The notes beneath the pieces are model-generated. The model made no database searches. It was not told where the DNA came from and was given only the letters and a program-made list of their open reading frames with translations. From Sphingobium fuliginis (GTDB lineage: Bacteria; Pseudomonadota; Alphaproteobacteria; Sphingomonadales; Sphingomonadaceae), in contig NZ_SEON01000002.1 of the NCBI RefSeq assembly GCF_004152845.1, positions 496,001-560,000 of the forward strand: a DNA stretch of 64,000 bases, in the 5' to 3' direction. This document shows positions 17,062-25,638 of this stretch, in pieces. The position numbers were made by a program, and so were the translations under genes. Within the stretch, counting starts at the first letter, position 1, and each line of letters begins with the position of its first letter.

Positions 17062-17739
17062 ATGCAGTTTATGAGCCCGACATTCGAAAAGCCGATTCTG
17101 ACCGTCGACATCGTCCCGCTGACATTGAACGAAGGCCGATTGTGCGTGCTGCGCGCCCGGCGCGGCGCCGACCCTTACGCCGAGCGCCAAGCCTTAATTG
17201 GCGGCTATGTCCATGTCGGGGAGGACAGCCATTTGGGCGATACGGCACGGCGGGTGCTGAGCGCCAAGGCTGGGCTCACCGATCTCTATGTCGAGCAACT
17301 TTCAACCTTTTCGGGCGCGGATCGCGATCCACGGGGATGGTCGGCCAGCGTCGCCTATTTTTCATTGTCTCCGCGCGAAAGGCTGGAGCCAGCTTTGAAG
17401 ATTGAGGGACTGGAACTAAAGCCAGTGGGCGAGGCCGAGGGAATGCCTTTCGACCATGACCGCATCCTCGCTGCCGCGGTCGCGCGTCTGCGGGGTAAGG
17501 GCGCCTATTCCGATCTGCCTGCGCGGTTCCTAGGGCCGGCGTTCACCTTGGCGGAATTACACGGCGTCTATGAAAATGTACTGGGTGAAAAGCTCAACAT
17601 TGATGCCTTCCGGCGAAAGGTGATCGAACGAGGCTTTCTGGAAGAAACCGGAGAAAAGCGCCGGGAGCCCGGTGCCAATCGCCCCTCCCTTCTGTACACG
17701 CTCAGAAAAGGCCATTCCGTCTTCGACCGTCGTGTCTGA
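17062..17739 (+). CDS. NrtR-type Nudix-fold transcriptional regulator
   Basis: A 225-residue two-domain protein: a Nudix-like domain (about 10-145; VDIVPLTLNEGRLCVLRARR, then LIGGYVHVGED) and a C-terminal winged helix (about 160-225; FTLAELHGVYENVLG, NIDAFRRKV). The Nudix box is degenerate (TARRVLSAKAGL replaces the R-E-x-x-E-E catalytic core), as in NrtR regulators that bind ADP-ribose or related nucleotides but do not hydrolyse them. NrtR proteins usually repress NAD-synthesis genes; no such gene is adjacent here, so the likely targets are the vWA and PurA-like genes across the palindrome at 17036-17060. ATG 17062 or 17071 are both possible starts, and neither has a good SD. The 3' end overlaps an opposite-strand remnant. 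Confidence 0.82.
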   Translation: MQFMSPTFEKPILTVDIVPLTLNEGRLCVLRARRGADPYAERQALIGGYVHVGEDSHLGDTARRVLSAKAGLTDLYVEQLSTFSGADRDPRGWSASVAYFSLSPRERLEPALKIEGLELKPVGEAEGMPFDHDRILAAAVARLRGKGAYSDLPARFLGPAFTLAELHGVYENVLGEKLNIDAFRRKVIERGFLEETGEKRREPGANRPSLLYTLRKGHSVFDRRV

Positions 17740-17778
17740 ATACCGCGCCTTGCAGCCATTAAACTGCCCGCAGGACCA

Positions 17779-17869
17779 GAATTTCTCAACGATCTGAGTG
17801 TCCATCGCTTCATGTCGGGTACACCAATTCGATCCAGCAGGAAAGAAATAGGCACCAGCAGCTGTCATC
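17779..17869 (-). repeat. Diverged direct repeat, copy A (gene remnant)
   Basis: About 90 bp similar to 19819-19906 in the same orientation; shared segments include CCATCGCTTCAT, GTACACCA and ACCAGCAG-TGTCAT. On the minus strand this copy is open and encodes NWCTRHEAMDTQIVEKFW followed by a Cys-rich tail, so it looks like part of an old gene. It lies just before the coiled-coil gene. Confidence 0.55.
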
Positions 17870-17875
17870 TCTCGA

Positions 17876-19720
17876 TTGCGCCAACCATTTTTGTGGCCAA
17901 TAGGGCGTTCAATCGCGCACAGCAGGATTCAGCGGGTGATCAGCAAGATATTCGGGTGGTTGGGTCGCAAGGTAGTGCTTTACGTCGCGGTCCTCGCTGC
18001 GATGCTCGCCTATGTAGTCTGGTCGTCCGGTGACATTCAGGCCACGTGGACGCGATCTCAAACACTCAACTTGCATCAGGCGGGTCAATTACAAGGCCTC
18101 GTCGAAGCGGACGAACGTCTCAGAGATGAGCTTGCATTGAAACTTAAGCGCGCCGGCGAAGCGGCCCAGCGGGAGAGCGTCGTCGAGTTGGAAAAGCAGA
18201 TCCGAGAAACTCAGGCAGGGCTGAGGCAGTTGCAGGCTGATCGACCTAGCAGCTTGGACGCGATGCTGGCCAAAGCTACCCTGAACATCAAAGCAATACG
18301 GGCAGAACATGAGCGCATACTTCGAATTGCGTTTCTCAAGCGGAAAATCGAGGGCTTAAACAAAGCCGCTGACGCTGCCCGGAACTACGATGCCGCGCTC
18401 GAGATCTCAAGGGAGAACGCTCGTAAGGCCGAAACCAAGATCAGCCGTGAACGGGAAGTTTCGACTCAAGCTCTTGAAGACAGTTGGCGCAAGATGAACG
18501 TTGGGCAGGCGAAGTGCCGTGCAACAAAGGCTGCTGTCATAAAATTCGACGAATCGTGGGAGGCAGTTACTTTAGAACGGCTGCCCTTCCGGCATAGGCG
18601 TGCTGACCTGGTCCGAACTAAAGATGCTCAGTGTGCGGATTCTCGGAAGGCCGAAGACGCATTCCGTCAAGCGCAGAAAAACGTGAATTACTGGCGTCAA
18701 GCGCGGGCTGGCGCGGATCAATTACCAAAGCGTGTTAGCGACTGGATTGATAATGAATTGCCCGACATCACCGGTGCGCTGAAGGAACGAGTTATTGATG
18801 AGCAAAAGCGCGCGGAGGAAACAATATCCGCGTGGGCTACGTGGGCATGGACGCACTACAACGTCGGCAAGGTGGTTAAGGTTGCCCTCGCGACGCTCGG
18901 CCTCATCATCACCACTCCGTTTCTCATTCGCCTGTTTTGTTACTTCGTTCTCGCGCCCATCGCGATGCGCCGGCCCTCAATCCAGTTGCGAGTGCCCGAA
19001 GGCGGGGGTGTTGCCATCGCTCCAGCGGCGCCATCCGCAACCTCAGTCGCGGTTCGCCTCGCACCTGGCCAAGAACTGCTCGTACGGCAGGGTTATTTCC
19101 AGACGAGCAGTCTGACGACGAAGCCAAAGACGAAATGGGTTCTGAATTGGTGCAGGTTGTTCACCAGCATCGCTACCGGCCTCACCTTCCTTGTCCGCAT
19201 CCGGGGCGAAGGCGAGACGACCACCATCTCCGCCATCCGTGACGGCCTCACCGAGATCACGATTCTGACCTTGCCCGAGGGCGCGGCCTGCGTGCTCCAG
19301 CCGCGCGCACTTGCCGCAGTGGCGCAGTCGATCCACCGCCCCTTGCGCATCAGCCGCCACTGGCGGCTCGGCTCGCTCAACGCCTGGCTCACGCTGCAAC
19401 TGCGTTACCTAGTATTTCACGGACCAGCACAACTGGTTCTGAAGGGCGGGCGCGGCGTGCGCGTCGAGGCAGCGGAGCATGGCCGCGTTTTTGGGCAGGA
19501 CCAACTGGTCGGCTTCTCTGACGACCTCGCCTATTCGGTCACCCGCACCGAGCCCTTCTGGCCCTATTTCTTCGGCCAACAACCACTGCTTAAGGACCGC
19601 GTCATGGCCGGCACGGGCGTGTTAATCATCGAGGAAGCCCCTCTCACTGCCCGCCGTGGAGAAGTACGACGCGGGCTGGAGGGAATGATAGATGCCGGTA
19701 TGAAGGTGTTCGGAATGTAG
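17876..19720 (+). CDS. Coiled-coil membrane protein with C-terminal AIM24-like domain
   Basis: A protein of up to 614 residues. The start is uncertain: TTG at 17876, or GTG at 17936 (VISKIFGWLG). A membrane helix at about residues 33-50 (VVLYVAVLAAMLAYVVW) is followed by ~250 residues of heptad-rich coiled coil. A second hydrophobic segment lies near 325-350 (VALATLGLIITTPFLIRLFCYFV). The last ~200 residues are beta-rich (VAVRLAPGQELLVRQGYF, FLVRIRGEG, LPEGAACVLQPRALAAV) and resemble the AIM24/TRAP-like barrel family. The topology suggests that the coiled coil sits in the periplasm and the barrel in the cytosol. The function is unknown. The gene is bracketed by two copies of a diverged repeat, which suggests it was inserted between duplicated remnants. 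Confidence 0.7.
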   Translation: MRQPFLWPIGRSIAHSRIQRVISKIFGWLGRKVVLYVAVLAAMLAYVVWSSGDIQATWTRSQTLNLHQAGQLQGLVEADERLRDELALKLKRAGEAAQRESVVELEKQIRETQAGLRQLQADRPSSLDAMLAKATLNIKAIRAEHERILRIAFLKRKIEGLNKAADAARNYDAALEISRENARKAETKISREREVSTQALEDSWRKMNVGQAKCRATKAAVIKFDESWEAVTLERLPFRHRRADLVRTKDAQCADSRKAEDAFRQAQKNVNYWRQARAGADQLPKRVSDWIDNELPDITGALKERVIDEQKRAEETISAWATWAWTHYNVGKVVKVALATLGLIITTPFLIRLFCYFVLAPIAMRRPSIQLRVPEGGGVAIAPAAPSATSVAVRLAPGQELLVRQGYFQTSSLTTKPKTKWVLNWCRLFTSIATGLTFLVRIRGEGETTTISAIRDGLTEITILTLPEGAACVLQPRALAAVAQSIHRPLRISRHWRLGSLNAWLTLQLRYLVFHGPAQLVLKGGRGVRVEAAEHGRVFGQDQLVGFSDDLAYSVTRTEPFWPYFFGQQPLLKDRVMAGTGVLIIEEAPLTARRGEVRRGLEGMIDAGMKVFGM

Positions 19721-20386
19721 CAAACAGGGCTTATTCAATCGACGCTCGTCGAAGGAAAACTTCCAGCCCTTATAGCCGCAGCGGGGGTAGCCGAGTGGCC
19801 GTGATGATATTCGGCTACCGAAATTTCCCAATGATCTGAGCGCCCATCGCTTCATACTGCGTACACCAGTTTCAATAATGGCGCTTACCGACCAGCAGTT
19901 GTCATACTTGCAAGTGACCGGTTTCGGCCTAAGCCTGTTAGGCGACATGCAAAACTGACCCCCTCCGTCGCGAAAGCTACCGCGGCGCACTTGCTCGGGG
20001 TTGGTCTGCACGCTGCGCCGCGTCGGGGCCTAAGCCCGGCAACATGACATCGATCAATTTATGTCAATTGTCCAATTTCAATTGGATTAAGCGCGTCGGA
20101 AGCCGTCCAGCCGTAGGTGACCGGTGATCGCTGATGCTGGAATGGATCATCTAGGATCAGAAGACAAGACAGCTTGGCGACGGTCAGGCCACCTATTAGG
20201 CCACCCAGCGGACATAACAGTAGAATCATATCGCACAATTCAAAGTGGCCCGTATTGATATCTCGTTCGCCTTCGAACTTGTACCGCGACCTCTATATAA
20301 TCTATGACAATCAAGAAGGTACGCCGCTTCAAGGAGGTGGCTGCTCTTATTCAGGGACATCGCGCCCGACTGCTGAAGGGATGGGA
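19721..20386 (+). other. Intergenic region with a gene remnant and the DarT1 promoter area
   Basis: 665 bp without an intact gene. It contains repeat copy B (19819-19906) and a 16-bp inverted repeat TCCAATT-TC-AATTGGA at 20071-20086, which could be an operator. An in-frame extension of the next gene back to 20174 looks non-native. An AAGGAGGTGG sequence near 20330 resembles a ribosome-binding site but has no suitable start codon behind it. Confidence 0.5.
19819..19906 (-). repeat. Diverged direct repeat, copy B (broken gene remnant)
   Basis: Second copy of the repeat at 17779-17869. Its minus-strand reading frame (NWCTQYEAMGAQIIGKF) is disrupted by stops and length changes, so it is a decayed paralogue. 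The two copies bracket the coiled-coil gene. Confidence 0.5.
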
Positions 20387-21658
20387 ATGATCGGAGGGAT
20401 ATTTGGTTTTCAGGCGCTGATCATTCTGACTATTTTGGTGACGCGCCTGATTGCCAAGGGCAAGCTGCTTTTGCTGTGCGGAGCATGGACGGTTTTCACG
20501 CTGGTGATGGTCTTTGCGACGCCGCTGATCCTGCTCCAGTTGCTGGTGATATGGGGGACATACAGCTTGGTCGCGCCCAAGGAGAGCGGTGTGGTGCAAC
20601 CGCCTGATACTGCCCCGACACGACGCGTGCCTTCGCCGTCTTCTCCGCCATTCCTGCCAGGACCGACGTCCAAAGCCACTCCTGCCGAGCCAACGAAGAC
20701 AGTCTCCGCTCCGCATCGGACGGAGAAGGTGGAAGCGGCCGCAAGGGCGTGCGAGGAAGATAGCAACCGCCTGGTTCAGGCTGTCAAACCAGGACGGGCT
20801 GTCCAACAGACCGTTGATGCTGTGGAGCGGGAAGGCTTCAGGGACTTCGCCGAGGGTCAAGCCGAAGCGGTGAACATCCGACAGGCGGTTGCCCCGCCGG
20901 CCTCAGACCGGCCAGCTGGCAGCGCACAGCCTCCCGAAACTAGGATGGGTAAGGCCCTGCGTCTGTTGAAGGAAAAGGGCGAACTAGCTCCCGATCCGAA
21001 GCTGGAAGCCTATTTCCGGGAGCGACTTCTCCAAACACGGGTAAGCCAACGTTCTCTGCCCTTTCTGGTGCATTTCACGCGGGTCGAAAATCTGCCATCA
21101 ATCATGTGCCATGGCCTCCGATCGATATCCGCCATGCAGTCGGAGAAAATTGCTTTCCGCTGGAATGATGAGCAACGGCTCGACGGCCATGAGGATGCGG
21201 TGTCCCTGTCCATCGCTCATCCTAATGATAAGCTATTCTATCGCTGGCGCATGTCCAATCCGCAGCAAGGCTGGGCCGTTCTGTTGCTTGATCCCTCAGT
21301 CCTCTGGACATGCGCCAGCGCTTTCTGCGCGCACAATGCGGCGGATCGGAGGATCAGCCGGCAGGAACGTACCGCCCTTAGCAGCGTCGCTGCGTTTGAC
21401 GCCATGTTCGCCGATCAAGATGGACAAACCTCACGGTCCACCCAAAATTTACGGTTATGCGATCCGACGGATGTCCAAGCGGAGATATTGGTTTTCGATC
21501 CCATTCCTGCCGCGCTTGTCAGCAGCGCCATATTCAGTGACCATACCAACCTGACACAATGGCGAGACCTTTTTCCGGGGCGAGACCTTCAGCTTCATGC
21601 AGATCGCACCGGATTGTTCGGGCTGCGCAGCGCGGCGCGTGCGAAGGGAAAAGGCTGA
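20387..21658 (+). CDS. Membrane-anchored DarT1-type ADP-ribosyltransferase toxin
   Basis: A 423-residue protein counted from ATG 20387, which sits 6 nt after GAAGGG; ATG 20381 is also possible. Residues about 5-65 hold two to three hydrophobic helices (FGFQALIILTILVTRL, LLLLCGAWTVFTLVMVF, LILLQLLVIWGTYSLV). A Pro/Ala linker of ~150 residues follows. The last ~200 residues match the DarT (DUF4433) DNA ADP-ribosyltransferase fold: LVHFTRVENLPSIMCHGL, DAVSLSIAHPNDKLF, LLDPSVLW, and the C-terminal catalytic-Glu region VQAEILVFDPIPAALV. DarT enzymes attach ADP-ribose from NAD+ to single-stranded DNA bases. Known DarT proteins are about 210 residues and soluble; the membrane module is unusual. The NADAR gene 3 bp downstream is the expected antitoxin. 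Confidence 0.83.
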   Translation: MIGGIFGFQALIILTILVTRLIAKGKLLLLCGAWTVFTLVMVFATPLILLQLLVIWGTYSLVAPKESGVVQPPDTAPTRRVPSPSSPPFLPGPTSKATPAEPTKTVSAPHRTEKVEAAARACEEDSNRLVQAVKPGRAVQQTVDAVEREGFRDFAEGQAEAVNIRQAVAPPASDRPAGSAQPPETRMGKALRLLKEKGELAPDPKLEAYFRERLLQTRVSQRSLPFLVHFTRVENLPSIMCHGLRSISAMQSEKIAFRWNDEQRLDGHEDAVSLSIAHPNDKLFYRWRMSNPQQGWAVLLLDPSVLWTCASAFCAHNAADRRISRQERTALSSVAAFDAMFADQDGQTSRSTQNLRLCDPTDVQAEILVFDPIPAALVSSAIFSDHTNLTQWRDLFPGRDLQLHADRTGLFGLRSAARAKGKG

Positions 21659-21661
21659 ACC

Positions 21662-22360
21662 ATGGCATATCGTCCAATATTTGTACCGATGGAAGCGGGA
21701 CCGGTGCTCGTGCGCACTGATATGCTGTCCTTCACTTGGCATGCCGGCCTTTCGGTGTCGCAAAAGCAGAAATCCATCGCATCCCTGCATGAAGCGGCGC
21801 GGACCTCGCTCGGATGCTCTTCCCTGCTGGAAGTGTCGAGCAAGTCCGTCGATCCGGTGGGTATCGCGCTCAGCGCCTTCAACCTTAGCATGTATCATCC
21901 GGCCATCGACAGCACAGTTAGCGTCGAATGCGCGTTTCAGGCAGGCAAGGTCTTCCGCGATGGAGGCCCTTACCTCGACCTGCTGCATATGTCGTCGCGC
22001 GATGCGAAGCGCGATCCCCGGATCAGAGGCGACAGCCCTCTTGTTGCCTTTCGGTACTGCCAAATGGATTGGCCCCTAGAGCCGCAAACGGCTTTCTATG
22101 ATTGGCTCTATATCAATGCGCTGCGCGAAAAACCGGCACTGTCTCAGCAGGTCATGGGCTATTCCGCCTTCACGGACATCGAATTTAATCCGCAGCAATC
22201 AATCAACTGCCAGGCCTATTCAGTCGCGCTCTTCGCGGCGCTGACCAAACGTGGCATGATAGCCGATGTGGCATCGCAGGACGCTTTTCTGAACTGTCTG
22301 CGGGGCAGTCGAATTAGCAATGCGCGACAGGATGAGGCGCGGCAAGGCTCTCTGTTTTAA
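21662..22360 (+). CDS. DarT1-associated NADAR-family antitoxin
   Basis: A 232-residue NADAR (YbiA-related) protein. The signature runs from VECAFQAGKVF through GGPYLDLL, SSRDAKRDPRI and WPLEPQTAFYDWLY (about residues 75-160). The invariant Glu and Lys of VEC...GK and the Trp-Leu-Tyr region are present. In DarT1-type systems a NADAR protein replaces DarG and removes ADP-ribose from the guanine base in DNA. It starts 3 bp after the toxin's stop, so the two genes are co-expressed. The C-terminus (about 185-232; CQAYSVALFAALTKRGM) is a helical extension. There is no membrane segment, so this half would be cytosolic and would have to act on modified DNA or a tethered toxin. Confidence 0.85.
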   Translation: MAYRPIFVPMEAGPVLVRTDMLSFTWHAGLSVSQKQKSIASLHEAARTSLGCSSLLEVSSKSVDPVGIALSAFNLSMYHPAIDSTVSVECAFQAGKVFRDGGPYLDLLHMSSRDAKRDPRIRGDSPLVAFRYCQMDWPLEPQTAFYDWLYINALREKPALSQQVMGYSAFTDIEFNPQQSINCQAYSVALFAALTKRGMIADVASQDAFLNCLRGSRISNARQDEARQGSLF

Positions 22361-22817
22361 CTGAAAGAAAAACGAATGCGCGCGTTACGAGGATCGAAAT
22401 CTCAGCATCTCGGTGGTAAGATCAAGGCGCACACCAACGGGTCAACGATCTTAAAGCCTCCCATCGCAATTGCAATATTGCACATGTAAATGCGGATGTA
22501 GCGACGGTTCGTCACGCGCTGACGATCCGGCCCCTTCAAGGCAGTTGCCTCGCTGGCATTGTCTTTTCGACATCATCGGCCGTAAGGTCCGCTTAGCATA
22601 GCCCCCGATCTTAAGGCTGATCTTCGTAAGGCTCTATCGGACAAGCCGTGGACGGCGAAGACGCAGTTCGCTTGTTCTGCCCTGAGCGACGAGCGAGCAC
22701 GGAAACTCCACATCGGTTGTGCCGCTGAATGCCCGCTTCTGTATGCGGTGATCCAGACGTCGAGCGGCTGATGTTGGCGCACTGTGACCCGGCCGATGGT
22801 CCGCGCAAAAAAATTGG
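22361..22817 (+). other. Intergenic region with a coding-like fragment
   Basis: 457 bp between the NADAR gene and the convergent RES gene. A plus-strand frame from about 22586 to 22771 has no start codon but a coding-like composition (KALSDKPWTAKTQFACSALS, then SSG and a stop). It may be the 3' remnant of a lost gene; I do not recognise it. Nothing else is clear here. Confidence 0.4.
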
Positions 22818-23303
22818 CTAAATCTGGAACAGGCGCAGGTCCCAAGGTACCGGACTCGCCATGTCGTGAGTGATCTTGCCCGCGTCGGGGTGACGCAGAT
22901 TTATGAGAAAGTTGCGCTCGATTCGACCGCCGGGAATTGATGGGACGATGAGTATGCACGAGCGACATTCGAGACACCATGTGGCACCGAAGGTCTTCGA
23001 AATCGAATCGTCGATCCCGTCCCAGCCCGGATGGGAAGTCTGCGGGAATTCTTCGTAGCTGACGCCCGGCGGAATCGTGATGCGGATGTAGTGCTGGTTC
23101 CCGGGAAGCACCCCGTTGAAGTGGGCGAGTTTCTCGATCAGCGCGGTCGCATAATGCTCAGAGGTGTAGAGCATTGGGCTGCTCGGGGTGTTCCAGCGTC
23201 CCGGGAAAAGGCGGGCTCCCTCGTCATCATAGATTGGATGCTTTCCTGCAGGGTCACCGATCCGGTAGCTGTAGAGAACCCTGTCAACGATCCCCGGCTT
23301 CAA
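22818..23303 (-). CDS. RES-domain toxin (NAD+ phosphorylase family), pair 1
   Basis: A 161-residue RES protein: LYSYRIGDPAGKHPIYDDEG, ARLFPGRWN with the conserved Arg, PMLYTSEHYATALIEKLAH with the conserved Tyr and Glu. The family (for example MbcT) degrades NAD+ to poison its own cell. The start is TTG at 23303, overlapping the antitoxin's TGA in the four bases TTGA, so toxin translation is coupled to, and weaker than, antitoxin translation. The length is normal. The protein is expected to be neutralised by the Xre-type protein encoded immediately upstream. It is the first of two RES loci within 5 kb; the second at 27279 is a different lineage. Confidence 0.85.
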   Translation of the reverse strand: MKPGIVDRVLYSYRIGDPAGKHPIYDDEGARLFPGRWNTPSSPMLYTSEHYATALIEKLAHFNGVLPGNQHYIRITIPPGVSYEEFPQTSHPGWDGIDDSISKTFGATWCLECRSCILIVPSIPGGRIERNFLINLRHPDAGKITHDMASPVPWDLRLFQI

Positions 23304-23734
23304 GCGCCGCCGCCATAGGCCGCTCGGCCGAGCAGATTGATAACAAGATCGGCACCAATTCCCGTGTCGGTAGCCACGTCAATCGGCTTCTGGTTCTCAA
23401 GCATTGGGTGCGAACGGTAGAGAAACTCGCGCGCCTTGATCTCGTCGTGATAGATCTCCATCGCAAATTCCCAGACCTTGGCGACGGCCGCGACACGATT
23501 GCCTTCGTCAACGGTGAGCTTTGGCTCGCTGGCGCCTTTGCGCCGCGTCAGCGTTGCACGGGGCACGAAGCGATACGGGAAGCTAGCGTCGTCCGGCGCG
23601 ATAGCCTTCGACAACCGCTCTAGCGAGGAGAGCGGGAGTCCAGCCTTGATGCGGTTCGCGATCGCCAGCGGCGATCGCGGGCCTGTCTTTAGCCCGAGCG
23701 AGTCAGCGAGGCCGCATGCTTCCGCGATCATCAT
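23300..23734 (-). CDS. Xre/MbcA/ParS-type antitoxin, pair 1
   Basis: A 144-residue antitoxin. The start is ATG 23734 in an ATGATG run behind AGGAGAAT; an extension to 23788 would run through the operator and is rejected. An N-terminal Xre-like helix-turn-helix (about 1-60; SPLAIANRIKAGLPLSSLERL) is followed by the DUF2384 toxin-binding domain (about 75-144; EGNRVAAVAKVWEFA, HPMLENQKPIDVATDTGIGA). The C-terminal tail plugs the RES active site in characterised pairs. Autoregulation is very likely: a perfect 28-bp palindrome lies 15 bp upstream of the start. Confidence 0.85.
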   Translation of the reverse strand: MMIAEACGLADSLGLKTGPRSPLAIANRIKAGLPLSSLERLSKAIAPDDASFPYRFVPRATLTRRKGASEPKLTVDEGNRVAAVAKVWEFAMEIYHDEIKAREFLYRSHPMLENQKPIDVATDTGIGADLVINLLGRAAYGGGA

Positions 23735-23748
23735 TATTCTCCTTCGTT

Positions 23749-23776
23749 CATATGAGCCATATATATGGCTCATATG
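23749..23776. promoter_or_regulatory. Perfect 28-bp palindrome upstream of the Xre-RES operon
   Basis: Two 14-bp arms, CATATGAGCCATAT and ATATGGCTCATATG, meet without spacer, centred between 23762 and 23763. It lies directly upstream of the antitoxin start at 23734, the position of an autorepression operator. The rest of the 325-bp gap to the Fic gene's 3' end (24060) shows nothing further. Confidence 0.8.
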
Positions 23777-24059
23777 GTCAAAAGACAAGATCGAACCGGT
23801 CGGACTATGGAGCTTGCTCCTCCCTGCAACCCGAGACAGCCTCAGCTAAACGCAGCCGTGCGTTCAACCCGCTAGAAAGCAAATTGATGCAGAGCCATCT
23901 TTGTCCGGTTCCAAGTAACCGCGGCACTTGAATGGCCCTTGGCGCGATGCCGAACGGCTGCTGGTCGATGCGACTGGCGGCAAGCTTGGTGGGTACAGGG
24001 ATCCTAGTGTGCCGCCCACGTGATCGCCATCGCAGATAGCCTCGGGTAATCACATACTC

Positions 24060-25592
24060 TCAGAAGGCGTTTGCCGCACGAGGTATATCCCCCGCTTCGG
24101 CCAGCGCCCACTGCACCGCCTGCTCCATCTCGGCGATCTCGGCATCGGTCAGTTCGTCGAACTGAGCGCGCTTGCTATTGGAAAGACGTCCGCCGTTCTG
24201 AAGCATCAGGCGGATCAGCAACGCGGCGCGGCGGTCCGGCATATCGACGATTGCGCGCACCCCTTCCATTGCGCAGCCAAACATCGCCAGGAAGCTTAGT
24301 TCTTCGCGCAGCTCCGTACGGACGGTATCGACCACGCGGTCATAGAGATATTCGGCGACAGCGGTGGCGTCAAAGAAGCGATAGAACAGCGCGCTGTCGC
24401 TGCCGACCACGATCTCGCGCTCGCTGGTCCAGCCCCATTCGATCGCGCTTAACAGGGGTCTTGAGAAGCTCTCCAGCACCGCGTCATAGCTGCGTTGATC
24501 GCGGACGATGGCGGCCGACACAGGGAAGATCATGCTGTCAGGGCTGAAACCGGTCTTGCTCAGCACATGATGAACGATGAAGCGATGGATGCGACCGTTG
24601 CCGTCCTCGAACGGGTGAATGAAGACAAAGGCGAAGGCCGCGACTGCCGCTGCCACGACAGGCTCGATGTCGTCAGCGAGCATCCGCGCCGTCAGCGCCA
24701 TCCAGCCCGTCATCAGCGAGGGAACGTCTTCAGGTCGGGGGCAGATGAAATGCACCTCCTCGCCGAGATCAACGGTCGTCTCGCCGACGAAGTTCTGGAA
24801 GCTGCGCCAGTCGGTCGCGGCATAGCGGCGATCGACGATAGCATTTTGCAGCTGAACGAGCGCGTCCTTGTCGCCCGTGTCGAAGCTGGCGGCGGCGCGC
24901 AGCGCCGCGGCGAATCGCTCGGTCCGATCCGGGCTGGGCACCTCCCCCTCGATCGCGAAGGACGCGCGCGTCTCCTTGGTGAAGAGGTGCCACACCGCGC
25001 GAGCGAGCAGGGCCGGGTCATAACGTTCGATGATCGCACGTGCTTCGGCATCGATGTGGAAGCCGATCTGCCCTTCCAGCTTCGCCGTGCGCCGCACCGT
25101 GGGGCACAGGTCCAGCGTGCCGAGCAGATTATCGATAACGCGGTGCCGCGACGAGTTCCGCCTCGCCCCGGCGACATGCTTCTGCGGATCGAGCGCCTCG
25201 ACATAATTGCCGGCCGCGGCATCGGGCACGTCGAGGCGTTCGCCGGTCAGATACTCATAGAAAAACCAGGCGCGCCGCGCGTAGCTGCCGCTCGGCTCAG
25301 TGCGGACCCATGCCGCGATGACCTCGGCGTCGATGGCAACGAAGGTTGCAGCCAGCACGGCCAGATCCAGGGGTTCATAGCGTAGGGCAAAGCGCAGATT
25401 GGCGATGATGTCGTCACCGGTCGCATAGGAGCACGGGTAGAACTCGACAGTGCGACCAGCGATCACGTCGGTGCGCCGCGCACCCGAGACGAGATAGCTT
25501 TCGGTATAGGGTGGCGGACTCTGCGGCGCAAACTTCGCCCGCAGCCAGATGTGCCCTAGCTTCGGCCGATTGTCACCTATGTCATCGTTCAT
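24060..25592 (-). CDS. Fic-domain protein, class II self-inhibited
   Basis: A 510-residue Fic protein. The active-site loop HPFEDGNGRIHR (about residues 345-356) is intact: the His attacks ATP, and Asp and Asn bind Mg and phosphate. The inhibitory helix motif [S/T]-x-x-x-E-[G/N] appears as SFAIEGE around residue 211, N-terminal to the Fic core, which defines class II and places the Glu to block ATP. The usual activity is AMP transfer to a Ser, Thr or Tyr of a target. The C-terminal ~130 residues include a winged-helix-like segment (RLSNSKRAQFDELTDAEIAEM). It lies 46 bp downstream of an orphan VapB-like antitoxin gene on the same strand, perhaps sharing its transcript. Confidence 0.9.
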   Translation of the reverse strand: MNDDIGDNRPKLGHIWLRAKFAPQSPPPYTESYLVSGARRTDVIAGRTVEFYPCSYATGDDIIANLRFALRYEPLDLAVLAATFVAIDAEVIAAWVRTEPSGSYARRAWFFYEYLTGERLDVPDAAAGNYVEALDPQKHVAGARRNSSRHRVIDNLLGTLDLCPTVRRTAKLEGQIGFHIDAEARAIIERYDPALLARAVWHLFTKETRASFAIEGEVPSPDRTERFAAALRAAASFDTGDKDALVQLQNAIVDRRYAATDWRSFQNFVGETTVDLGEEVHFICPRPEDVPSLMTGWMALTARMLADDIEPVVAAAVAAFAFVFIHPFEDGNGRIHRFIVHHVLSKTGFSPDSMIFPVSAAIVRDQRSYDAVLESFSRPLLSAIEWGWTSEREIVVGSDSALFYRFFDATAVAEYLYDRVVDTVRTELREELSFLAMFGCAMEGVRAIVDMPDRRAALLIRLMLQNGGRLSNSKRAQFDELTDAEIAEMEQAVQWALAEAGDIPRAANAF

Positions 25593-25638
25593 GTGAAAAC
25601 ACTTAGCGTGTCGATTTTAGCCTTCGAATCAGCGAGGA

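Noticed and set aside
20174..20386. Extension of the DarT1 gene by 71 codons upstream
   Set aside because: No ribosome-binding site precedes 20174 and the extra residues look random; GAAGGG precedes the ATG at 20387.
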